32,659 bases of DNA from Bacteroidota bacterium (lineage in GTDB: Bacteria; Bacteroidota; Bacteroidia; Chitinophagales; Chitinophagaceae), in NCBI GenBank assembly GCA_021824365.1, contig JAKAKY010000006.1, forward strand, positions 1-32,659, written 5' to 3'. A model generated the notes under the pieces. That model saw only the letters and a program-made list of their open reading frames with translations, did no database searches and had not been told where the DNA came from. Below, piece after piece: positions 26,090-32,659 of this stretch. The stretch's first letter is position 1. Each line of letters opens with the position of its first letter. Both the position numbers and the translations under genes were made by a program.

Positions 26090-26487
26090 GGTGATGTATT
26101 TAAAGTAGTATGAATGTGCATGGTGCCCGATAAAATTTTATGAATAGGGCAACGGTTAGCAATATATAACAGGCGTTCCTCTTGTTCTGAAGTAAATGTT
26201 CCGGATAATTGAATACTTCGTTCAATCTGTGTACCTTTTTCAGGATCTGCTTCTGTGGTAATATTTACCTGTACCTGTATACCGATAATTGACCATGCTT
26301 TTCTATCGGCATACATTCTCAATGTAATGGCAGTGCAGGTGGCCAAACCGGCTAACAATAATTCATGCGAATTCATTCCTTTTTGTGTACCGCCTGCTTC
26401 TAAATGTTCATCGGCTATGAAGGTGCCTGATGGTGTTTCTAAAATAGTACTGTATTTTTCCTGATGGATAGTAGCTATTACTGACAT
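26086..26487 (-). CDS. OsmC family peroxiredoxin-like protein
   Basis: A cytoplasmic protein of 133 residues. The two catalytic cysteines of the OsmC/Ohr family are visible: C51 in LLAGLATCTAIT and C113 in NRCPIHKIL. The opening ATIHQEKYSTIL and MNSHELLLAG are also typical; length is at the family average. Such proteins reduce organic hydroperoxides using a thiol-based mechanism. It overlaps the downstream ferredoxin-CDGSH gene by an ATGA, indicating an operon, and starts 114 bases from the two-component regulator, with its own leader. Which OsmC subfamily (YhfA-like or Ohr) is not settled. Confidence 0.93.
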   Translation of the reverse strand: MSVIATIHQEKYSTILETPSGTFIADEHLEAGGTQKGMNSHELLLAGLATCTAITLRMYADRKAWSIIGIQVQVNITTEADPEKGTQIERSIQLSGTFTSEQEERLLYIANRCPIHKILSGTMHIHTTLNTSP

Positions 26488-26601
26488 GGGTAAGGTTTGG
26501 TATATAAATGTACCAATCTAAATTCAATTGAAACAGAAATATTGTTTTTGTTTTTACTGGAATACTACTGCAGAAGAACTGGTGTAAGTGGCTGAGAACT
26601 G

Positions 26602-27216
26602 TTATAGAAATCCTTTTTTTACCGCAGCATGAATTAAAGCCGCTGTATTTTTAACGTTGAATTTGGTGAGAATGTTTTTTCGATGGGAGTCTACCGTAGT
26701 GGTACTAATAAAAAGCCGTTTACCAATTTCCGGATTCGTTAATCCTTCTGCAATGAGCGCCAATACCTCTTTTTCCCGAAGTGTTAATATTATTTCATCA
26801 TCAGGCTGATAGCGGAGTGTTTGGGCTGCCTCGAAACTAAAATAAGATTTCCCTTTCATGGTCATCTCTATGCATTCTAACATTTCTTTGGTAGAAGCAT
26901 TTTTCAGCAGGTAGCCGGAAGCGCCATTTTCTATCATTTTTTTAATAAAACTTTGCTGATTAAATGTACTTAATGCCACCACATTTACGGATGGATATTT
27001 TTCTTTAACGGTTTTGCATAGTTCAATACCGCTGGTATCGGGTAAATTAATATCCATTAAAATGATATCGGGTAATTGTTGTTGTAAAAATGCCATACAT
27101 GATGATGCATTCATAGCATGGCCTACCCATTCTATATTTTTTTCATGTTGTAGTAAGGCATGAATACCTTCTATCACCATGTAATGATCATCTACTATAA
27201 ATAATTTAGTTATCAT
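26602..27216 (-). CDS. NarL/LuxR-family response regulator
   Basis: 204 residues. The receiver domain (about 1-120) has the acidic pair in FIVDDHY, phospho-acceptor D55 in IILMDINLPDTSG, and the switch lysine in GYLLKNAS. The C-terminal HTH (about 140-204) reads LTLREKEVLALIAEGLTNPE, then KRLFISTTTVDSHRKNIL, the classic LuxR motif. It overlaps the upstream kinase by an ATGA, so the two are translationally coupled and form a cognate pair. Binding targets are unknown. Confidence 0.96.
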   Translation of the reverse strand: MITKLFIVDDHYMVIEGIHALLQHEKNIEWVGHAMNASSCMAFLQQQLPDIILMDINLPDTSGIELCKTVKEKYPSVNVVALSTFNQQSFIKKMIENGASGYLLKNASTKEMLECIEMTMKGKSYFSFEAAQTLRYQPDDEIILTLREKEVLALIAEGLTNPEIGKRLFISTTTVDSHRKNILTKFNVKNTAALIHAAVKKGFL

Positions 27217-29177
27217 ACCTTCAATTCTATGTGAATAGAAGTGCCTTTTTCCGGTGCTGATTGAATATTAACCTTGCCTTTCAAATATTCTATCCTGCTA
27301 CGTATGTTATTCCATCCCATGCCTTTAGCATAATGGTAAGCATTTTCAGGCATTCCTTTTCCGTCATCCTCCACCGTAATATGTATAATGGGAGCATCAT
27401 AGCTAATTTGCACAATAGCCTGTTGGGCTGCTGCATGTTTTAATATGTTGTTGATGAGCTCTTGTGCAATTCTATACATGTTGATGGCAATGGTTTGCCC
27501 AAATAGTTTATCTTGTATACCAATGCTTTGGTATTTAATTTGAAGGGCACCGGTTTTATTGGTTTGCTGGCATAAATCTTTTAATGCGGCATCTAACCCA
27601 AATTTTAGAAGTGCTTCCGGCATCATATTGTGTGCAACCCTGCGCATTTCATTGATGGATGAGTCGAGCATATCAATACTTCTTTCAAATGCCTGCTGAT
27701 TTTCAGGTGTCATGATTAAATTTTGTTTCATATGGCTCATAGTGTATTTTATTCCTGATAACATACCGCCTAATCCATCATGTAAATCTTTTGCCAAACG
27801 GGTACGTTCTTGTTCTTCTCCCTTTAATACCGCTTCTGCTGCAGCTAACTGCTGTTGGGTTTCTAATTCAATTATTCTTTGTTGTTGTAAGGCTTGTTTG
27901 TGTTTGTAATTACGATACGATAATGCACCAATGATAAAAAAAGTAATAGATGCACCAATTAATATGTAGTTCCATATTTTATTTTGTTGCAATTCCAATT
28001 GTTGTAATTTTTTTTCAGCTTCTAACTGGCTAATTTGTAATTCTTTGTTGGTATTTTGGTATTTGGCCTCTAATTCGTATAAATAGTTCCGGTTACTTCT
28101 GGCATCTAATGAGTCTTTGAGTATGGTAAATTCTTTTAAGTAACTGAATGCCTGTGGTAGGTTACCTAATTTCTCTTCTACAATCACCATATTTTCCAAA
28201 CCATATTTTGTAATTTGGTCTAACCCCGATTTCCGTGCTAAGTCAATTGATTTTGTTAAATACGCTTTAGCCTCAGTGTAAGCACCTTTTTGCATGTAAT
28301 CAAAACCAATTTCTTCCATCGTGGCAATAATTTCATATTGGTTATGAATTTTTTCCATCAATTCCAACGCTTTTTTTCTATTGTTGATGGAGGAATCAAA
28401 TTGTTGTTTTCCTTCAGAAAAATATTTACCAATCAAATTATAAGTTTTTCCCTCTCCATAATTATTTTGAAGTGTATGCGCCAATGCCACATTTTTTTTC
28501 AATGGAATTAATACACTGTCAAATTGTTTCAATGCTAAGTGGATAGACATTTCCTGATTAATGGCAATAATAGTTTTTCCGGGATCATTTAATTTTACTG
28601 CAGCTTTGTTTGCTTCTTTAGCATATTGCAACGCATGTTCATTATCATTTAAAAATGAATAGATGGTAGCCAGATTGATATAAGGGAAAAAGAAAAGTCC
28701 TTCTTCATGAATTGATTTAAAAATATTGGCTGCTTCTAAATATTGAATGGTGGCTGAATCGTATAGCTGGCGTTGATGATAAAGCACTCCATAATTATGT
28801 GTTAATAATCCCTTTTGCTTAATGAATAATTTGTCTTTTTCATTTTTTACTATGCTATATGCTTTGTCATAAAAAAATTTACCACTATCGGTAATAGCTT
28901 TATCTACATATAAAACACCTCTTAATCTATACGCAATAGATAAGCCAAGTTTGTAATTTGTTTTTTTAGCCAGTAGAATAGATTGCCAGGCTAATTCTGC
29001 TGCTTTTTCCGGATTTAAAAATTGCAACTTGCCAATTATATCATTCATTCGGTTTACTTTGGCGGTATCATTCGGAAGGTATTGTAATGCATTCTGTAAA
29101 CTGTCTACTTCTCTTGTTTGCGCAAATGAAACAAAGCGTACTATTAAAAATAAATAGATAAAATAAATTTTTTTCAT
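27213..29177 (-). CDS. TPR-containing sensor histidine kinase
   Basis: 654 residues. A signal peptide (IYFIYLFLIVRFVSFAQ) is followed by a periplasmic tetratricopeptide array (about 25-350, for example LQYAKEANKAAVKLNDPGK, AYLTKSIDLARKSGL), a coiled segment, one membrane helix (about 397-416, IWNYILIGASITFFIIGAL) and a second coiled segment. The kinase core has HisKA_3 (RTRLAKDLHDGLGGMLSGI, with H) and HATPase (IAQELINNILKHA, then DDGKGMP and GMGWNNIRSR). This is the common Bacteroidota sensor layout paired with LuxR regulators. The ATGA overlap with the regulator gene confirms the pair. The TPRs likely bind a protein or peptide signal that cannot be named here. Confidence 0.95.
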   Translation of the reverse strand: MKKIYFIYLFLIVRFVSFAQTREVDSLQNALQYLPNDTAKVNRMNDIIGKLQFLNPEKAAELAWQSILLAKKTNYKLGLSIAYRLRGVLYVDKAITDSGKFFYDKAYSIVKNEKDKLFIKQKGLLTHNYGVLYHQRQLYDSATIQYLEAANIFKSIHEEGLFFFPYINLATIYSFLNDNEHALQYAKEANKAAVKLNDPGKTIIAINQEMSIHLALKQFDSVLIPLKKNVALAHTLQNNYGEGKTYNLIGKYFSEGKQQFDSSINNRKKALELMEKIHNQYEIIATMEEIGFDYMQKGAYTEAKAYLTKSIDLARKSGLDQITKYGLENMVIVEEKLGNLPQAFSYLKEFTILKDSLDARSNRNYLYELEAKYQNTNKELQISQLEAEKKLQQLELQQNKIWNYILIGASITFFIIGALSYRNYKHKQALQQQRIIELETQQQLAAAEAVLKGEEQERTRLAKDLHDGLGGMLSGIKYTMSHMKQNLIMTPENQQAFERSIDMLDSSINEMRRVAHNMMPEALLKFGLDAALKDLCQQTNKTGALQIKYQSIGIQDKLFGQTIAINMYRIAQELINNILKHAAAQQAIVQISYDAPIIHITVEDDGKGMPENAYHYAKGMGWNNIRSRIEYLKGKVNIQSAPEKGTSIHIELKV

Positions 29178-29356
29178 ATACTTTCCTTACACGCATGAGA
29201 CGCTTCAACAAATTAAGCATTTTATCAACGTCCTGCTTATCCCCCTTTTAGGTGATTTTATCTGTTTACAGGAAATATCCTGCTTTTAAGGGATTGATAA
29301 AACAACATTGACAGTTCATTTTTACATCATCATTAAAAAATAAAAAACCATACATC

Positions 29357-29806
29357 ATGAAAAAGTTATTATTTATCCTGCCGGTCTTTTTTTTCGGTCT
29401 TGCCGTGAATGCACAGCAAACAGAAGACGATATCTATGTAGGCAAAAGCAGAACGTTTGGAAACTATAAAGGAACCGGTATCGTTTATGCCAACTCCAAG
29501 CCCCTGCCTGGTATGGATAGAAATGTAAAACAAATTAAAGGCGGGTCAAACGTAACCGGCATCGTAGTAAAAGTTGAGTGGTGCGAAGAAGATTGTATGA
29601 CAGTGTGGGTAAAAAAAGATGATGGAACTACAATTTCAATTGGAACAAAAGACTACGGTTTTACTGTTCCTAAAGATATAGTGGGAAAAAGAATTAATAT
29701 AGAAGGAATAGACCCCGCCAGGCCCATCCGTGAAAGAAGGACTGTGACAAAAGAGTATCAGAAAGACATTCAGTTTGTGGCAACAGGTATAAAGATTATG
29801 GACTAA
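29357..29806 (+). CDS. Secreted DUF4920-like protein
   Basis: 149 residues with a signal peptide (LFILPVFFFGLAVNAQ). The mature part shows DUF4920-like blocks: a two-cysteine motif WCEEDCMTVWV, where the family usually has CKxxGCWM, then KDYGFTVPKDIVGKRINIEG and the ending DIQFVATGIKI. DUF4920 proteins are small exported beta-rich proteins of unknown function. It is the first gene of a + strand run of secreted-protein genes (58-base gap to the next). The base usage of this run has more C-ending codons than the genes before it, by eye. The match is from memory of motifs. Confidence 0.78.
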   Translation: MKKLLFILPVFFFGLAVNAQQTEDDIYVGKSRTFGNYKGTGIVYANSKPLPGMDRNVKQIKGGSNVTGIVVKVEWCEEDCMTVWVKKDDGTTISIGTKDYGFTVPKDIVGKRINIEGIDPARPIRERRTVTKEYQKDIQFVATGIKIMD

Positions 29807-29864
29807 AAAAGTGTAAAAGAGCCATTAGAAAAATAGCTATTGGTTACATTCTAAATAATTGACG

Positions 29865-30362
29865 ATGAAAAAATATATTCTCCGGTTTTCCATAGCAATG
29901 ATCACTATTGTTTCGGTTGGCTTTGCCCAAACCAACAGCTTTGATGTATTCACCTATCAGCCACCGGAGTTTTTTACCAAAAGTGAATTACCGGCAATGG
30001 TACAATTTAATTTGACCAATAATGATGGCAGTTTCTGTACTATTATATTGTACAAAAGTATGCCTGCCAAAGATGATATGCTAAAAAATGTAACCAGCCA
30101 GTGGAATGAACAGGTGGTAAAGCGATTAAGTAAAGCAGATAAAAAGCCAGGCAAAGTTTACACACAGCAAATGTGGGATGGATGGGCAACTGCATTAGCG
30201 ATTGGCAATTTTTATCAAAACAAAAAGAAGTGCGTTGTGATGCTGTATTCATTCCGAAAAAATAAAACAGCTGCCTGTGGCGTATTTGCTTTCAGCGATA
30301 AATCTTTTAAAGGACCGGTAGAACTATTTTCAAAAAACCTTCACCTAATAAATAACAAATGA
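29865..30362 (+). CDS. Secreted protein of unknown function
   Basis: About 165 residues with a signal peptide (FSIAMITIVSVGFAQ). No family is recognised. The mature part begins SFDVFTYQPPEFFTKSE, has a beta strand series (FCTIILYKSMPA), a tryptophan-rich middle (QWNEQVV, MWDGWATALAIGNF) and a second strand series (KCVVMLYSFRKNKTAACGVF). The frame opens at a TTG at 29859, but the ATG at 29865 gives MKKYILRF, the usual leader. It overlaps the next gene by an ATGA (30359-30362), so the two are translated together. Confidence 0.75.
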   Translation: MKKYILRFSIAMITIVSVGFAQTNSFDVFTYQPPEFFTKSELPAMVQFNLTNNDGSFCTIILYKSMPAKDDMLKNVTSQWNEQVVKRLSKADKKPGKVYTQQMWDGWATALAIGNFYQNKKKCVVMLYSFRKNKTAACGVFAFSDKSFKGPVELFSKNLHLINNK

Positions 30363-30826
30363 AAAAGTATTTTTTATTCCTGTTTTGCTTTCTGCTTTCA
30401 GCAACCATCGCTTCTGCACAGTCAAAACCAAAGACTCCCGTAAAAAACAATATGCAGGCGTTGCAAAAACTGTTAACCGGAACTGGCCTGCCTTTCAGAA
30501 TGGTTAACGACAGCCTTGCAGCCATACCTTATGGAGGCGAAAACATTACATCGTACCAGGTAGTAGTGCAAAAGGTGGGTGATTTGTATATTATTTATAC
30601 CAATCTTACAGAAGCCCTGCCAGGAAAAATTGACGAAACAAAATACAAATACCTGCTACAGCAAAACGATCATTATGATGTGGTAAAAATAGGAATGAGT
30701 GCAGATGATAACACAGTGTACTTAAGAGCCGATATTTATAAAACAGCTACTACTTCAGCGATACTGACGAGGATTATAAAACAAGTTGCCAATGTTGCCA
30801 ATATTGTAGCCGGAGATATGAAATAA
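30359..30826 (+). CDS. Secreted YbjN-like protein
   Basis: 155 residues with a signal peptide (FLFLFCFLLSATIASAQ). The mature part, from about 33, reads NMQALQKLLTGTGLPFRMVN, then SYQVVVQKVGDLYIIYTNL, KYLLQQNDHYDVVKIGM and a helical end. This alternation resembles the YbjN/type-III-chaperone-like fold (helix, strands, then helix). Resemblance is weak and structural, so function is open. Translation is coupled to the preceding gene by the ATGA; the next gene starts 28 bases on. No catalytic residues are apparent. Confidence 0.72.
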   Translation: MKKYFLFLFCFLLSATIASAQSKPKTPVKNNMQALQKLLTGTGLPFRMVNDSLAAIPYGGENITSYQVVVQKVGDLYIIYTNLTEALPGKIDETKYKYLLQQNDHYDVVKIGMSADDNTVYLRADIYKTATTSAILTRIIKQVANVANIVAGDMK

Positions 30827-30854
30827 AATTCGCTAAATAAAAAAATTATTTACA

Positions 30855-32659
30855 ATGAAAAAATATCTTCTTGCATTTGTCCTGCTTCTTCTAATGACAG
30901 TTGCTTTTGCACAAACCAAACCTAAATCAAAAGAAAAACCCCCCACCCAAAAAGAGATGAATGACATGATGAAGGAAATGCAAAAAGCAATGGATGAGAT
31001 GAGTCCGGAAGATAAAAAGATGATGGATAGCATGGGTATTAAAATGCCTTCAACAAAAACAATTCCCAAACTAACCGATAAACAATTGGCTGATGCATGG
31101 GAAGATGAAAACCGTATTGTGCCTAAACGAGATGCTGTACGTATTGCCGCCATACCAAAAGCAGTTACGGATTCAAAAATGGGAGCGTATATAGCAGCAG
31201 TACAAAATAAATTAGCATCAACTTTTAAACCCGAAGTGATAACAATGGGAAATAAAGTGTATGACTATGTAAAGTCAAACAGTAAAAGCACAGGCCAGGC
31301 AGGTAATATGGCGATGGGTCTTTGGATGGCGGGCAAGCCGGAGATAGCTTTATATGTTTTAGGAAAATTATGTGCAGCAGATGCCGGCAACACCGATAAC
31401 CTCAGTAATTATTCGGCTATGCTTTCCATGCAGGGAGCACAGCATCTGGCTATTCCTATTCTCAATAACCTCAATGCTAAATATCCAAAAAACAGTACGC
31501 TGCTTAATAATCTCGGGCAGGCGTGGTTTGGTCTTGGCGAAATTGGTAAAGCCGAAAAATACATTGATAGCGCCATACATATCTACGCTTATCACCCGCA
31601 GGCTAATCTTACTAAATCATTGATAGAAGAAAGCAAGGGTAACAAGCAAGGAGCCATTGATGCCGCTAAACGCAGTATTGCAAAAGCCTACAGCATGGAC
31701 AAAGAAAACCGTTTAAACAAGTTGGGTTACAAACTCCAAACTAAAGATGTAGCCTGGGATAAGCCCATGCCACAAGATGCACTGGGACTGGAGAAATTTA
31801 AATGGCCCGATTACCCTATGAATGTTGAAGAAAGCGAAGTGTTGGAAGTTGAATGGGATGCATTTAAGAAAAAATGCCAGGAGGATTTAGAAGAATTGAG
31901 AATGCAGGAGAAAACCCTTGAAAAGCAAGTGGAGGAAGCAAACAATGTGCGGACAAAGCAATTACCGCAGGTAGGTCAAAGAGGGATAATGGTTTATCTC
32001 TTTCCACCCCTTGCACATAAAGCCATGGCAAAACTCAGTTACCTCGTTGTTGACAAAGACGGGCATATTGCATTCTCGCACCAGAAAAAAGCACAGGCAG
32101 TAGCCAATGCAAACATTGAGATAGCAAAGTTCGAAGACATACTCTCCAACCAGATAAAAGTACTGAACAAACAATACGAAGATGATTTCGGAGAAGGCAA
32201 GCCAAACCCATTTGATGCTGCCTGCGCCGACTATAACAAGGCAAGCAATTCCTTTCTGAGTTCATCTAACACATTATTGCGGGATGCATTCGTTGATTTT
32301 CTTGGTTTCATGCGACGCAAGATCAATAATGAAATGTATTACTATCAATATACAATGTGGCCGGAAAATTTTGAATTAGCAAAAGTTCAGGCAAAGATGA
32401 GTTGGCTCTCGTTATTAGTGAATCAGAACCCGAGGTTCAAAGATAAAAATGGCTGGTGTCAGGACAAGATTGATTCGGCAGAAGGAAAACCTTTCAAGCT
32501 GTCAAAATTTGATGATATAGCTTGCCAGTACAAAGCTACTATGGATTTAAAAATAATAAAGTTTACAAACAACTGCAGCCGCATGACCAGTGAGTTTGAT
32601 TTTATGTTTCTAAACTATGTTAGAAAAGATGATTTTGAGCGGGCAGAAGGTGACACTTA
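30855..32659 (+). CDS. Large secreted TPR protein, cut by window end
   Basis: An open frame of 601 codons runs to the window edge without a stop, so the C-terminus is missing. It starts with a signal peptide (LLAFVLLLLMTVAFAQ), then a Met-rich segment (about 35-65) with MNDMMKEMQKAMDEM and SPEDKKMMDSMG. Next comes a PKRDAVRIAAIPK motif, then tetratricopeptide repeats (about 150-290; for example LLNNLGQAWFGLGEIGKAEK and IDSAIHIYAYHPQAN). Past a coiled segment (about 335-380) lies a long alpha-rich domain with several cysteines and NNEMYYYQYTMW. No family for the later domain is recognised. It sits 28 bases after the YbjN-like gene in the same run. It is likely a periplasmic or surface scaffold. 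Confidence 0.8.
   Translation, partial: MKKYLLAFVLLLLMTVAFAQTKPKSKEKPPTQKEMNDMMKEMQKAMDEMSPEDKKMMDSMGIKMPSTKTIPKLTDKQLADAWEDENRIVPKRDAVRIAAIPKAVTDSKMGAYIAAVQNKLASTFKPEVITMGNKVYDYVKSNSKSTGQAGNMAMGLWMAGKPEIALYVLGKLCAADAGNTDNLSNYSAMLSMQGAQHLAIPILNNLNAKYPKNSTLLNNLGQAWFGLGEIGKAEKYIDSAIHIYAYHPQANLTKSLIEESKGNKQGAIDAAKRSIAKAYSMDKENRLNKLGYKLQTKDVAWDKPMPQDALGLEKFKWPDYPMNVEESEVLEVEWDAFKKKCQEDLEELRMQEKTLEKQVEEANNVRTKQLPQVGQRGIMVYLFPPLAHKAMAKLSYLVVDKDGHIAFSHQKKAQAVANANIEIAKFEDILSNQIKVLNKQYEDDFGEGKPNPFDAACADYNKASNSFLSSSNTLLRDAFVDFLGFMRRKINNEMYYYQYTMWPENFELAKVQAKMSWLSLLVNQNPRFKDKNGWCQDKIDSAEGKPFKLSKFDDIACQYKATMDLKIIKFTNNCSRMTSEFDFMFLNYVRKDDFERAEGDT

Noticed and set aside
30833-31153. A 106-codon minus-strand frame near the window end
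   Set aside because: It lies fully opposite the start of the large TPR gene, whose frame has a signal peptide and long open reading; the minus frame is a shadow.
31368-32265. Several 70-80 codon frames opposite or offset to the TPR gene
   Set aside because: All lie within the 601-codon open frame, lack motifs and are explained by the strong + strand gene.

Overview
The window looks like chromosomal DNA of a Bacteroidota bacterium, most likely of the Chitinophagaceae type. The grounds are low GC and AT-rich gaps, absence of Shine-Dalgarno-like sites, many signal peptides ending in AQ, a PorZ-like protein with a type IX secretion (T9SS) sorting domain, LytS/LytTR and LuxR-type two-component pairs, and Bacteroidota families such as DUF4836, DUF5606 and DUF4920. 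This placement is inferred from gene content only. I saw no tRNA, rRNA, CRISPR array, insertion sequence or phage gene.

Layout. Positions 1-501 have no intact gene but hold a possible decayed minus-strand reading frame. Positions 502-3783 (+) carry DNA polymerase IV, a 1-Cys peroxiredoxin with a clear terminator, and a secreted amidohydrolase. Positions 3841-7851 (-) carry a LytTR regulator, its histidine kinase, a DUF4288 protein, an NAD-dependent epimerase-like protein and a LiaF-like membrane protein. A small DUF4258 lipoprotein follows on the + strand. Positions 8466-17423 (-) form an envelope block: a GH3/beta-lactamase-fold fusion, a DUF4836 lipoprotein, a LolD-like ATPase, an FtsX-like permease and a PorZ-like protein, the last four tightly packed. 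A DUF5606 gene with its own terminator follows.

Positions 18667-24254 (+) carry a DUF1080 protein, a small secreted protein, a YVTN beta-propeller protein with an odd C-terminus, a hemolysin III/PAQR protein, a subclass B1 metallo-beta-lactamase with a complete zinc site, and a secreted alpha/beta hydrolase. Positions 24276-29177 (-) carry a sugar-porter MFS transporter, a ferredoxin-CDGSH protein overlapping an OsmC gene, and a LuxR-type regulator overlapping its TPR histidine kinase. From 29357 to the window edge (+) lies a run of four secreted-protein genes: DUF4920-like, unknown, YbjN-like and a large TPR protein cut by the edge. This run is the best candidate for an undescribed system.

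Taken together, most genes serve the cell envelope (T9SS and lipoprotein export, cell-wall sugars, envelope stress sensing), with some redox defence and carbohydrate handling. Several start sites were moved to internal or GTG codons, with reasons given in each entry.
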